Assembly (NCBI RefSeq): GCF_033568475.1
Contig: NC_133123.1
Location: 63,123,522 to 63,187,521, forward strand
DNA length: 64,000 bases
Direction: 5' to 3'
Source of the DNA: Henckelia pumila
Taxonomy: Eukaryota; Streptophyta; Magnoliopsida; Lamiales; Gesneriaceae
The translations under genes were made by a program, and so were the position numbers. Each line of letters begins with the position of its first letter. Within the stretch, counting starts at the first letter, position 1. The notes beneath the pieces were generated by a model, which worked only from the letters and a program-made list of their open reading frames with translations, did not search any database and was not told where the DNA came from. Positions 33,476 to 44,822 of the stretch are shown piece by piece.

Positions 33476-34650
33476 TGTAAGGAATATCAGGGTACATAAA
33501 AATTATCAGAATCAGATGTTGTCACTAGATGTTGAAAACATCCTACAAAACATGCAGCGAAAATATTAAAAAGTGAATAGTAACAGCAAACCAACAATAA
33601 AAATACTCAAGAGTAAATATGCACAAGTACTAAAGTAATAAAAGGTTGCACATATAAACAGATTCAGATGTTGTCACTAAGTGTTGACAACATCTTCAAT
33701 AACATGCATCATATTTTATGAAAGCATGAATAAAATAAATAAACAACGAAATAATCAGACTCAAATATTTAAGCAAGAGTATAAAATACTCTTGCAACGC
33801 CTCAGGGAAAAAATTTCACTAGAAAAAATAATCAGAGTTTACAAAACCTTAAAACTAGTGAATTATTGTAAAAATCAATTTTCTCAAAATATGTGAGAAA
33901 ATAAAGAATAAAAACAACTCCCTTAAAATTACTGAAAGTAGAACAAGAAAACCCAAGAAAGGAGTTGATCCTTGATGCCAAAATACGAGAGCAACACGTC
34001 TTCGATCACCAATATTCAATGCTCTCAAACCTTCAAGACATCAACGGAAATCACAAAAAGCAGAACAATAAAACCAAAAGGAGTTGATCCTGATTGCCAA
34101 AATCTGAGAACCACAAAAGGTCTTTCGACCAACACTCTTGCAAGTGTAATCTTCAAGTGTTCTCAAAAAGCTTCACGGCAATACAGAAACACAGCAACCA
34201 CGACTGTGAAATCTCCAATCTTCTTCTGTAATTCAGAGCTCTTGATTTCTCGTGAATGCGTCTCTGAATTTTCTACGTGTAAGTTCTCTCTTGTGCACTC
34301 TCTCTTTTCTCGCTCTGTATTCTGCACAGGACGTTCTGCATGCCAATCTGCTTCTCGATCTGCTTACTTTTTAGCGTGAGAAATCTGCATAGAAAAGGTA
34401 AGCAATTTAAATTAGGAGATAGATATAAAACTTGAATAAGTGATAATATCTCCTAATATAATTAACCCAATCAACCATATTTTAAATCTAGGAATATTAT
34501 ATTATCTCAATTCAAATCAAAACAATTCCTAGTTTAAAATATATCAAACATATAGATAAAAAACACAATATTAACAATCAATCCTAGAAAGACAAAACAC
34601 ATTATTATAATATTTCAAAACATGAAAAGATATCAAGAAATAATTAATTC
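33476..34650 (-). repeat. 5' LTR of the Copia element (outer boundary approximate)
   Basis: The inner end is fixed by the primer site at 33473. The outer end is not certain because no partner LTR or duplication was found; 34650 is an estimate. It contains two copies of the palindromic motif (33513-33554 and 33664-33710) and, on the minus strand near 34415-34430, an AT-rich TTTTATATCTATC stretch that may be the TATA region. Confidence 0.5.
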
Positions 34651-35370
34651 CTTTCATTAAGTTTTGTAACGTGGAAAGAAGGGCTCTCCAGAGGTCACAT
34701 GAGTGTCCCGTTAAATCTTAATAGATTATTTAACGGTAGGGACGTTTTTTGGAAAACAAAATGCGCGAATGAGGTATATAAATGACACATAAAATATTTT
34801 AGAGACATAAATGGGAAATCACTGAAAAAATAGGTATATTTTAAGGCATTATCCCTTGATGGATATATTAAAAGTTAACCCGTATGCTCAGCTTCTAAAA
34901 AAGATAAATCAGTATCCTACAACTAGAGGCTAAGGTTGCATATTTGTAAGAATGTATCTGTTGATCATATGTGTTATAATTCTCACCACGTGTTTCCCCA
35001 GCAACAACAATAGAAAAATAAGAAACATTGGAATCGAGTGTCCCATCGATGAAAACATCACTAGAGGAAAGATCACTATTCACTATGAATTTTAGGGATA
35101 ACAAATAGCAATTGGATGTACTCTCACAATGGCAGATAACTCAAGTTGAGCACTCAAACATGTCCATATCTCTTCTTCTATCAAGGTAATGAAGCCAAGA
35201 GGAAACCATCAAATCTTATTCTTAAATGCAATGTGAGCACATGAGTTTTTCAGCAACCTCTACGAATGAGATATGTATGGTTGTACAATATGAGATTCCC
35301 ATGGCTCTGTTATCGATTCAATGTATGGTAGCAGGTTAGGTTCTTTCTCTCTAACAATATTATAAGCAGT

Positions 35371-35519
35371 TAGCATTCGAGAGGCGCTTAGTTGGTTGAA
35401 GGATATACAACTCTCAAATTTGATTCTAGAGTCAGATGCAAACGTGGTAATTGATGTTGTTAACTTCTCTCTTATGGATGTTTCGTATTTGGGTTAGATT
35501 GTCGAATATTGTAGAGTCC
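35371..35519 (+). pseudogene. RNase H-like domain remnant, split by an LTR element
   Basis: The frame reads EALSWLKDIQLSNLILESDA then NVVIDVVNFSLMDVSYLG and IVEYCRV. This is the pattern of the RNase H-like (RVT_3-type) domain found at the end of plant LINE elements and related orphan proteins. It is cut at 35519, and the frame resumes at 44823 after the AGTCC duplication. One in-frame stop follows SYLG. Sequence from 34650 to 35370 has no feature I can support. Confidence 0.55.
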
Positions 35520-37097
35520 TGATAAGTGCATTTTGTATGCATATTTTCATGACATTTTTAAGTGTATTTTGAATACATATGTTATGTATTTTAGTTTATT
35601 TTGTGTTGTTTCGTGCATGTTGTCTTCATGTAATTCTCCTTGGTTAATTTATAGAAAGTAGAAGGTAACTCGGGATTTTTGGTGAAGAAGAAACGAGCTG
35701 CGATGGATGAAGAACGTGAAGATATGAGTAGCTGCTCAGGTTGATAGCATGAAGGAGAATCGATGGTGGATTAAGAAACAAGGATGAGGAGCTGCGCTTC
35801 TACGGGAAGGAGCACGCATCTGCGCCGAGAAGGAAAGGAACAAGACGCTTCTGCAAAAGACAAAGCGCATCTGCACAAGCCAAGAAAAGAGAATAAGGGC
35901 GCATCTGCGGTGACCAAAGAGCATCTGCGCGAGCTGGGAAGAACAAGGGAAGCGCAATTGCGGGGAAGATGACGCATCTGTGCAATAGGCTGTGTTGGAA
36001 AATTTCTCACTAGCAGACCATCTCTTGATCAAGCGCATGTTTATGCGCTCGAGCGAGCCTGGAGGAATGCGAAAAGAATCGAGATAGAAGTGTGCTCGCT
36101 CGAGCGCAACTTTATGCGCTCGAGCGAGAGATCGCGAATCCGGAAAAATCTGAATTTTCCGAAATTAAAATTTCTTATTTTACGGGCTTTAATTCGTGGG
36201 CTTTTAAAATCCATATAAATAAAAACTTTTAGATGCATAGAAGGGAGAGATCGAATCAGACGCGGAGAGAGACGGCTAGGCGGAGGCTTGGAGATTGGAG
36301 ATCTGCTCCATCTTCTTTAGAGATTTTTTTTCCTTTCTTCTTATTTTTTTTTATTTTTGAATTATTATTTTCAATTATTGAGTAGTTACTTTCAACCAAG
36401 ACGACGAGATTGGACCGAACAATTTTTTTTTCAAACATGTGGATGTTGATTTGGGATTTTTAGATTTTTCTTCAAATTATTGATTTTTGGATTTATATAT
36501 TGTTCTTGTGAATAATCTGATCAATTGTTTGCTTGCTTGTTAATTGATTCTGAGTCGCCATAGGAGGAATTGATTTTGATCACTTCAATAATTGACATAT
36601 GGTTAAACCGACTAGAAATAAAATTCGGTTTCAGTATGCGGTTGTAGGTGAAAACTGAATTCTCATAATTCCCAAATAAATTTGAATTTGATTTGAATTA
36701 TGAAAGATTGATCCGTCAATATTTGAATAGGTTTAAATGTTCTAGAAATAGACTGTAAAATAAATTATGAGAATTCGCTGTGATTTAAGATTAAATATGG
36801 ATCCTATTTGCCACTTGTTTGCATAATTTGTTTGGTACCTTTGTGTGTCTTGGTTGTCTTATTTTAATTAAATTTATTCTTTAAGTTATTTTAATTCTTA
36901 TTGTTTTTAGTAATTAAATTTTATTTAATTCATCGCACCCTTTTTTATTATTTTGTCTAGATTAAGTTAAATAATTAAATCTTGAGAATTAACTACAGTC
37001 TTTGTGGGATCGATACTTGGACTCTCTGTCCAATTACTATAACTTGACCTAGTACGCTTGCCAGTATAATTTATTTAAATCGAATTTAAGCCGGTCA
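35520..37097 (+). repeat. 5' LTR of gag-only Athila-like element
   Basis: 1578 bp, starting TGATAAGTGCATTTTGTATGC's first bases and ending CCGGTCA. U3 has about eight copies of a GCGCWTCTGCGC-like motif (35790-35985). A 13-base perfect hairpin follows at 36095-36128 (CTCGCTCGAGCGC, loop AACTTTAT, then the complement), and a related imperfect one lies at about 36023-36060. A TATA box is at 36214-36221. Overlapping ORFs in 35736-36038 only reflect this repeat array. Confidence 0.87.
36095..36128. promoter_or_regulatory. Perfect 13-bp hairpin in LTR U3
   Basis: Arms CTCGCTCGAGCGC (36095-36107) and GCGCTCGAGCGAG (36116-36128) flank an 8-base loop. It lies about 85 bases upstream of TATAAAT at 36214. 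The 3' LTR copy (about 43829-43864) has one damaged arm. A regulatory role is inferred from position only. Confidence 0.6.
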
Positions 37098-37103
37098 AAT
37101 TTT

Positions 37104-37121
37104 TGGCATCGTTTTCGGGGA
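37104..37121 (+). other. Degenerate tRNA-Asp primer-binding site
   Basis: TGGCATCGTTTTCGGGGA matches the Athila-type site TGGCGCCGTTGCCGGGGA at 14 of 18 positions. Three of the four differences are C-to-T or G-to-A, consistent with deamination of methylated DNA. Confidence 0.7.
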
Positions 37122-37202
37122 CTGTTTAGTTTATATTAGGATAGATTATTTGTTTGAGACTAGATATTTTTTTTCCTTGTCTTTGTTTAAATTTTAATTT
37201 TA

Positions 37203-37982
37203 TTGTTTCTTACTTGTGAGGTACTTGGAGATGAATCATCGACATGTGGCCAACGATACTTAGAGCCATTATACGCTGCTTGGAGGAGGTTCAATTATTT
37301 GGAAAACAATTGTCGATATCATGATTTTTCGAACTACACTCTAGTTCAAATTTTTTATGGTGGTTTGGATGAAACAACAAGAAGTTGGGTAGATTATGGA
37401 GCTTTGGCAACTGGCAGTTACTTGTTCAGAAGAGATTATAACAGTGCTATGCACTTGTTAAATTATATGGCAGATTTTGACTACCATTGGAATTGTGATC
37501 CTTCATTGCAGGGTTGGAGTCACTAGTATCATCCAGAATTCAACTCCACACATTTTGCGAACCAATCACCTAAGAATCAAGAAGAGTGTATAGGACATTT
37601 TGAAGATCATGTGGCTCAGTTGGAGAACATTGTGAGAAAACAGGAAGAGACAAATAAGTTCTTAGAAATCCGCATCAACTCTTTGAGTTTCTTGAATGAA
37701 CAGATTGAACATTTTATAGAACCATTTTCTGAGATCTGCCAAGATAATGAAGTAATTGTGCTAGATCATGAGGAAATATTTTTTGAAGAATCTTCATGCG
37801 ACGAGGAGCCGAAAGTGACAGTGGAGGAGGAAGAAATATACAAGGCAAAAGATTTGACATCGTCAATGGTCTTTACATGTACACCACTTGAAGATCCATT
37901 CTTTTCATTGACGCCAACTCCACAGTATTCCATCCTCTGTGAGCTTCACCCTGAATTTCAAATCTCCTTCCAAAATAATTAG
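37203..37982 (+). pseudogene. gag: Athila-like gag remnant with acidic C-terminus
   Basis: The first part (37203-37526) matches the gag core: LEPLYAAWRRFNYLENNCRY, TLVQIFYGGLDETTRSWVDY and ALATGSYLF, then a short tail. The N-terminal half of gag is missing. After a stop, the second part (37611-37982) is a coiled-coil-like segment (VAQLENIVRKQEETNKFLEI) and then an acidic stretch (EEIFFEESSCDEEPKVTVEE) ending SFQNN. No protease motif follows. It is probably non-functional, though the acidic tail is intact as an open frame. Confidence 0.7.
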
Positions 37983-38120
37983 TTCATGAAGAGTATTACT
38001 GGACCGACGAGCTTACAAAGTCAATATCACGCCAAGCTTGAGGGCGTAGAAAATCAAGACACATACGTAGAGTCGTATGATTCTTACTATGGGCGACAGC
38101 CGCTCTTTTATGGTTGCTAC

Positions 38121-38175
38121 TATATAGTCGGGCTATAGACTATAAATTTAGCGTTGACTGGGAGACAACCCAGTG
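38121..38175 (+). other. Conserved block after gag, shared with the element at 54842
   Basis: ATAGTCGGGCTATAGACTAT and GGGAGACAACCC recur at 58928-58975 in the other gag-type element (ATAGTCGGGCTATAAACTAT, then GGGAGG). A weaker version (CTCTAGACTATAAATTGAG) lies at 3485-3503, after the integrase of the Athila-like composite. It marks the position just past the coding region, so in the two gag-type elements the coding sequence between gag and this block has been lost. Confidence 0.6.
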
Positions 38176-38419
38176 TTCTCTTTTTATTATTTTTTTATTG
38201 TTATTTTTCTTTTTATTATCTTTTGCTAATCCACCGCCTTACCCGTCGCTTTCCATGTTCAATAGGTTGCCCCGTTAAGACAAGTTGTTGTTGGAGTTTT
38301 ACAGGTGGAGGAAGAGGACGAATCTTAGACCAGTGGAGTGTTATTTTTGTGTTCATTGTGTTTTTTTTTCGTCTTGCATTTGTGTATTTGTTTTTTCATT
38401 ATGTTCATTATTTCTAAAG

Positions 38420-38457
38420 CATTGAGGGCAATGATTTGGATAAGTATGGGGGGAGGG
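38420..38457 (+). other. Internal hairpin plus purine tract
   Basis: CATTG-AGGG-CAATG (38420-38433) is followed by TATGGGGGGAGGG (about 38445-38457). Equivalent sites lie at 5253-5288 and at about 59228-59262 in the other Athila-like elements, roughly 1 kb before the 3' LTR once insertions are removed. Confidence 0.55.
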
Positions 38458-38676
38458 TAGTCTAGTTTATTTTATTGTAGTGTTTGTGTTGCATTCGTAA
38501 TGATTTTGTTTGTTTGCATTTTTAGTTCGTTTCGTGGTTGTTGTGTCTAGTTTGTTTTAGTAATTGTTTGCATATGTGTTGAGTAGGATGATGAATGTGA
38601 GCCAATGATGATATGAAGTTATGAATTTTGTGAAAAAAAAATTTAAGTTTTGCTCTTGATTTGACATGAAAAAGTC

Positions 38677-41600
38677 TAGGGCTGATCAAATTTAATCAAA
38701 AACCGTCTAAACGACCGAATTGAATCGCACCACACCGCCATATTCAATTTTATGGTCGAAACTGTGGTTGGAAAAAAATGGTCAAACCGCACCGCATAAT
38801 ATGGTGTGGTGGTAATTTTATTGAAAACCCGCATCGGCCGCACCATATAATTAAATACCGCACCACATAATTAAATAATTAGTCTTTAAATTATATATGA
38901 TCATGAGTTTAATTAAAATTAAATTAAGATTTACGGAAAATTGAATACAAAATACAAGTCATTCTTGCTTTTTAAAATCTTTATATCCATTTAAAATAAA
39001 TATTTATAACCTAAATTAACTTCTAAAATATAACCTAATTTCACCCTATTGAGTATTGACATATTCCTTCATCAGCCGTCAAAGTAATTAATTTATTTTC
39101 TTGTCTCAAATTTTTTTTAATCCTCAACATTTAGCATCTCTTCTATTGAAAAATTTGTTCAAGACTTTGAGTATATTGAGCAAGAGGTAAGTCGATGTAT
39201 TGTATTAATTAGTTGATTAGGTTTACATGATCCTACCCACAAATACGGTTTGCGATTTGTATGTTTTTGAAAGACGGTAGGTCGGAAGCTTTGACCATTT
39301 AAGCTATATTTAATTTGATTCGATCATTCATAATTTAGTTGATCTTTAGATAACCTAAATTTTAATAAGATTTTCAAGCTAATGGAATAATTGTGCACAG
39401 GAAAATTTACAACAAATTTTGATTATTGGTAAATATTAACTCATTTATTTATTGAGAAGATTTTATACTGAGAATCGTGAATCCATTTTAATCTTTTTTT
39501 TGTTTCTATGTTTGAGATACATTTGATTTTCTACAGTATGGTGAAATTTTGATTTAATATGTATCTTTTAATGTTCTTTTTCATGTTCAACATGAGAAGA
39601 TGGGGGATGCTAATGAAGATTATGCCATGAAAATTCAAATGGAAACAACACCCAATAAGGAACAAGAACAAGCTCAAAATATTGAATCAGGTGAAATTCC
39701 TCAACAGAATTTGTGTGCTGCGAAAGATGTTGATAGCAACCTGCCTAGGAAACCACCTGTGAAAAGACAAAAAACTAAAGCAACTGATATAAATAAGAAA
39801 GAAGGCTCAAAGAGTGTATCTGAAATATGGGGTCATTTTACTAGATTGGAAGGTAGTAATCTACCTAGAGCAGCATGTAATTACAGTGGCACAAGCTATG
39901 CTGCTCATCCCAAGCTTAATGGAACTACCAGTTTGTGGGCACATTTAGAGTCTTTATGTAAGAAGTATCCATACAGGTTGGATAAGTCACAAAAAACGAT
40001 GCTTGATTATAAAAACATGAGTGAAAATTCTAATATGAAGGTAAAAGCTCTAAATATTGAAGAACTGAGGGAAGGTCTTGCAAAAATGGTGATCATCGAT
40101 GGTTTACCATTTAGAATTGTGGAGGGTGAAGGATTTAAATCTTTTTGTCGAATTATGGAGCCGACATTTGAATTGCCTTCTAGGCATATTGTTGCTAGAG
40201 ACTGCATGAAAATTTTTCTCGATGAGAAAAATAAATTTAAAAGGATTTTGAAAACTCAAAGAATATGCCTAACTACTGATACTTGGACTTTGATACAGAA
40301 CTTGAATTATATGTGTCTTACTGCACATTGGATATCTGGTGATTGGAAATTGGAAAACAGAATCATAAACTTTTGCATTGTTGAGGATCATAGAGGAGAA
40401 ACAATTGCCAGACAGATAGAAGAATGTTTGATTCATTGGGGTATTGATAAAATTTTCATAATTACAATGGATAATGCTACCTCTAATGATAGAGCAATAA
40501 ATCAGTTGAAAAAAAAAAATTCAAGTGCAAAAATGCTATCTTGAATAATGATTACATGCATATAAGGTGTTGTTCTCATATTGTTAATTTGATTGTTAAA
40601 GACACTAGAAGAGCAAAATGAGGTCATAATGCGGGTTAGAAATGCCGTAAAAAATGTAAGGTCTTCTCTGGCTAGGCTAAAGGCCTTCAAGAAGTGTGTA
40701 GAGAAAGAACATATTGATTCAAGGAGTCTTGTTTGTCTAGATATTGAACCACGGTGGAATTCAACATATATGATGCTTGAAGCTGCTGAGAAGTTTGAGA
40801 AATATTTTGATAGATTAGGGGATGAAGAACAAAAATACATGGACTACTTTGATTGTTATGAAGTGAATCAAGTTGCAAGTTTGGATGGGAAAAAGAGAAA
40901 AGTGTCAGGGAGTAAAATAATTGGGCCTCCGATGGAGATAGATTGGATTTACTCTAGAAATTTTGTCAAGCTTCTGAAAATTTTCTATCAAGTGACTTTA
41001 AAGTTTTCTGGTTCATCATATGTCACGTCAAATGTCTTCTTTCGTGAGCTTGCAACTGTGCATATTGGTTTGTCTACAATGATTAGTAAGGGAGATTGTC
41101 ATATGACTTCTATGAGTATAAGAATGAAAGAGAAGTTAAATAAATATTGGGGAAAATTTGACAACATCAATTGGTTATTATTTGTTGCTATTGTTTTAGA
41201 CCCGAGATACAATTTAAAGTGTGTAAATTTTGTCATGAAAACAATTTACGAAGATGATGTTTTCTTTGGTAAAAGAATGACCGACAAAGTAGAAGAAATG
41301 TTGAATTTGTTGTATAAGCAATACACAAATTCAAATTTTCAACAACCTGATATGCAAGAACATTCTCAAGGCTATAGTTATATGTTTGTGGGTGAAGAAG
41401 ATGACCCAAGTAAACTGCTAGAATCTCAATTTGCTAAGCATTTGGAAGAAGAGCAATATCTTGAGAATAAATCTGAAATATCAAGATATTTACTTGATGG
41501 TTGTGAAAAGTATAGCAATGATTTTGATATATTAAACTGGTGAAAAGTGAATGCTCCAAAGTATCCTATTCTTTCCAACATTACAAGAGATGTGCTAGCT

Positions 41601-42485
41601 ATTTCAGTATCTACAATTGCTTCAGAATCTGCTTTCAGTACAAGTGGTCGTGTGATCGATCCATTTAGAAGCTCTTTATCTCCCAAAATGGTAGAGGCCC
41701 TTATATGCACTCAAGAATGGTTACATGTTACATCTGCCTCAATGGACCTTTTCACACCGATGGAGGATATTGAAAAATTTGAAGAACTAGATAAAGGTAA
41801 CATCTTTGTTATTATATTTTTTATATTCTTAGTTTGTGTTCAAGTATTTTTTTGATTGACTAATGATTATTTGCTCATCTTTTAGAATTGGATTGATCAA
41901 GTGTTTATGGGATAAAAAATCATTAATGGAAGCGATATTTTTTTAAAAAAGGTTTGTTTCTTTACAAAATTGTTTAGACTATATTGTTTTTTTTTTATCC
42001 AATTTTTACTATTATTTTTCTTGCCAGGAAGTACAATATATTTTTTAAAGCATTTGTTTTTTTCAATATTGAAGGTGTTATTATTGCTTGGAAGTTGAAA
42101 GTAATCAAATAATAATGCAATGCACCTACATATCATTTTCGGTGGAGCCATTTACTTTGAATTATGTGATTAGATGACTCAAATTTTGATTATTATTTTA
42201 TTTTTTATAATTTGGACTATATTGTTTTATTTGAAAAACATTTGACATTCATTCAATTTTTTTATATCAACTTAAATATTTTGGTTTATTGTATTCATAA
42301 CTTATATTTTGTTCTACTTGATGGGCATTATTATTTATTGAAAAAACCGCGACACCGCCCGACACCACATATCTACTTTTAAAAGAAAAATCGCAATTTA
42401 ATAAATATTTCAAACCGCACCATGAATGGCAATTCGGTTTGAATTTTATGAAAAACCCGCCCAAACCGCAACATGATCACCCCTA
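38677..42485 (+). mobile_element. hAT transposon with broken transposase
   Basis: Ends are TAGGGCTGATCA at 38677 and, in reverse complement, TAGGGGTGATCA ending at 42485. The flanks TGAAAAAG (38667-38674) and TGAAAAAC (42486-42493) are an imperfect 8-bp duplication, with two extra bases (TC) before the left end. Subterminal regions at both ends are rich in CCGCACC/AAACCGC. It lies in the 3' UTR of the gag-only element 35520-44822 and is therefore younger than it. Confidence 0.8.
39600..41855 (+). pseudogene. hAT-family transposase (zinc-finger BED, C-terminal dimerisation)
   Basis: It starts MGDANEDYAMKIQMETTPNK. A BED-type finger (about residues 75-125) reads VSEIWGHFTRLEGSNLPRAA then CNYSG and HLESLCKKYP; the second Cys of the pair is Ser. 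The catalytic region has TTDTWTLIQNLNYMCLTAHW, ITMDNATSND and, after a frameshift near 40510, HIRCCSHIVNLIVKD. A second frameshift near 40600 leads to LDIEPRWNSTYMMLEAAEKF. A TGG-to-TGA change at 41541 interrupts LNWWKVN. The dimerisation domain (ISVSTIASESAFSTSGRVID, ALICTQEWL) is well preserved. The three breaks make it non-functional. Confidence 0.87.
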
Positions 42486-42720
42486 TGAAAAACTTTAGGT
42501 TACCCGTGGATATTTTTAAGCACTTGTGTTAGACCAGTGAATTGTAGCAAAAGATTTGAGCAAGTTTCTGTCTGTTTGATTGTTGCACAGCAATAGGTGT
42601 TTTGTGGATCTCAACTGTGTTCTGTGAATTTTGATAAGTCTCTAACATTGAACCTATGATCTTGGGCGCACCAAAATTTTTGAAAAAATTGAAAAGAAAA
42701 AAAAAATAGTTTTGAAAAAC

Positions 42721-42915
42721 TCAACTCCATCTGGGTCATGGACGAGAAATTGAAATCCTAATTATCACGTCCAAGGCTAAATCTGCGGATTCAATTGGGT
42801 TAATGCTCCATCCGGGCTATAGACGAGGGGATTGAAATTCAAATCCTATCACAGTTATAGCTAAGTTTGCGGGTAATTATTGAGGCTTTAAAATTGTCGG
42901 GTGCAAAATCTGGAG
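42721..42915 (+). other. Conserved two-unit 3' UTR module, copy 1
   Basis: Two related units of about 70 bp follow each other: CTCCATCTGGGTCATGGACG...GATTC and CTCCATCCGGGCTATAGACG. Each contains ATTGAAATYC and ends in a TAARTYTGCGG-like stretch. A TGCAAAATCTGG tail follows. The same two-unit layout with the same tail occurs at 59608-59799 in the other gag-type element. No ORF covers it. Confidence 0.6.
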
Positions 42916-43216
42916 GTGTGCAATTAATTATCTCAAGGGAGGTGTGTTTTGTTAAGAGATCGTTGGAAGAAATGAACACTTGATTGTGAAATTTGCACTG
43001 ATATGTCATAGGTCGCTAAGAAGTCGTGAAACAGATTCTTTTTAAGTTGCATGTAACTGAAATAACATGGCACACACACATGTTCATGCTAAACCGATGG
43101 TGTATTATGAAAAATTGAGAGCATAGGTGATTTTGTTTGGTGTTTAAACTTATCTGAGGCTGTGCACTCCATGAATCGTTCTTACTTGCAGTTTTGTTTG
43201 CATATTGTATTGTTAG

Positions 43217-43255
43217 TCTTGCTCGAGGGCGAGCAAGAGTTAAGAATGGGGGTGT
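43217..43255 (+). other. Hairpin and polypurine tract before the 3' LTR
   Basis: The stem is TCTTGCTCG (43217-43225), the loop AGGG, and the stem CGAGCAAGA (43230-43238). The purine tract AATGGGGG (43245-43252) then leads to the LTR start TGATAAG at 43256. The layout matches 6381-6417 in the Athila-like composite. Confidence 0.75.
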
Positions 43256-44822
43256 TGATAAGTGCATTTTGTATGCATATTTTCATGACATTTTTAAGTG
43301 TAGTTTGAATACATATGTTTTGTATTTTAGTTTATTTTGTGTTGTTTCATGCATGTTGTCTTCATGTCATTCTCCTTGGTTAATTTATAAAAAATAGAAG
43401 GAAACTCGGGATTTTTGGTGAAGAAAAAACGAGCTGTGATGGATGAAGAACGTGAAGATATGAGCAGCTGCTTGGGTTGATAGCATGAAGGAGAATTGAT
43501 GTTGGATTAAGAAATAAGGATGAGGAGTTGCGCTTCTGTGGGAAGGAGCACGCATCTGAGCCGAGAAGGAAAGGAACAAGACGCTTCTGCGGAAGACAAA
43601 GCACATCTACGCAAGCCAAGAAAAGAGAAGAAGGGCGCATCTGTGGTGACCAAAGCGCATCTGCGCGAGCTGGGAAGAACAAGGGAAGCGCAATTGCGGG
43701 GAAGATGACGCATCTGCGCAATAGGCTGTGTTGGAAAATTTCTCACGAGCAGATCATCTCTCGCTCGAGCGCATGTTTATGCGCTTGAGCGAGCCTGGTG
43801 GAACGTGAAAAGAATCGGGACAGAAGTGTGCTCGCTCGAGCGCAACTTTATCTGCTCGAGCGAGAGATCGCAAATCCGAAAAAATCTAAATTTTTGGAAA
43901 TTAAAATTTCTTATTTTATGGGCTTTAATTCGTGGGCTTTTTAAAGCCATATAAATAGAAACTTTTAGACGCATATAAGGGAGAGATCGAATCAGATGCA
44001 GAGAGAGGCGGCTAGGAGATTGGAGATCTGCTCCATCTTCTTCAGAGTTTTTTCTTCCTTTCTTCATATTTTTTTATTTTTGAATTATTATTTTCAATTA
44101 TTGAGTAGTTCCTTTCAACCAAGACAACGAGATTGGGCCGAACAATTTTATGTCGAACATTTGGATGTTGATTTGAGATTTTTAGATTTTTTTTCAAATT
44201 ATTGATTTTTGGATTTATATTTTGTTCTTGTGAATAATCTGATCAATTGTTTGCTTGCTTGTTAATTGATTCTGAGTCGACAGAGGAGGAATTGATTTTG
44301 ATTACTCCAATAATTGACATATGGTTAAACCAATTAGAAATAGTATTCGGTTTCAGTATGGGGTTGTAGGTGAAAACTGAATTCTCATAATTTCCAAATG
44401 CATTTGAATTTGATTTGAATTATAAAAGATTGATCCGTCAATATTTGAATAGGTTTAACTGTTCTTTAAATAGACTGTTAAATAAATTAGGATAATTCGT
44501 CGTGATTTAAGATTAAATCTAGATCCTAGATTCGTCACTTGTTTGCATAATTTGTTTGGTACATTCGTGTGTCTTGGTTGTCTTATTTTAATTAAATTTA
44601 TTCTTTAAGCTATTTTAATTCTTATTGTTTTTAGTAATTAAATTTTTATTTAATTCATCGCACCCCTTTTTATTATTTTGTCTAGATTAAGTTAAATAAT
44701 TAAATCTTGAGAATTAGCTACAGTCTCTGTGGGATCGTTACTTGAACTCTCTGTCCACTTACTATAACTTGACCTGGTACGCTTGCCACTATAATATATT
44801 TTAACCAAATTTACGTCGGTCA
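43256..44822 (+). repeat. 3' LTR of gag-only Athila-like element
   Basis: 1567 bp, collinear with 35520-37097. The motif array lies at 43530-43870 and TATAAATA at 43950-43957. It ends CGGTCA before the AGTCC duplication. Confidence 0.87.

Larger units (their letters stand above)
25036..34650 (-). mobile_element. Decayed SIRE-like Ty1/Copia retrotransposon, minus strand
   Basis: Reading down the minus strand: LTR (about 34650 to 33476), tRNA-Met primer site (33473-33461), shortened gag, protease, integrase, RT, RNase H tail (to about 29430), then downstream sequence with an extra ORF (25608-25036). The solo LTR 26320-29212 interrupts it. The gag C-terminus and protease wording resemble SIRE/Maximus elements. 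No second LTR was recognised, so the 3' boundary near 25.0 kb is approximate. A dispersed palindromic motif runs through the whole element. Confidence 0.7.
35520..44822 (+). mobile_element. Non-autonomous Athila-like element, gag only
   Basis: Structure: 5' LTR 35520-37097, degenerate tRNA-Asp site at 37104, gag remnants 37203-37982, a long 3' UTR carrying a hAT insertion, purine tract at 43245 and 3' LTR 43256-44822. It is flanked by AGTCC (35515-35519 and 44823-44827). There is no protease, RT or integrase. Without the hAT insertion it is about 5.5 kb. It shares U3 motifs and two 3' UTR blocks with the element at 54842-62939, so both probably used the same autonomous partner. Confidence 0.87.

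Noticed and set aside
35736..36038. Overlapping Cys/Arg-rich ORFs, also at 43380-43788 and 55048-55322
   Set aside because: They lie in the U3 motif arrays of LTRs and repeat in each LTR copy. Their open frames reflect the array composition.
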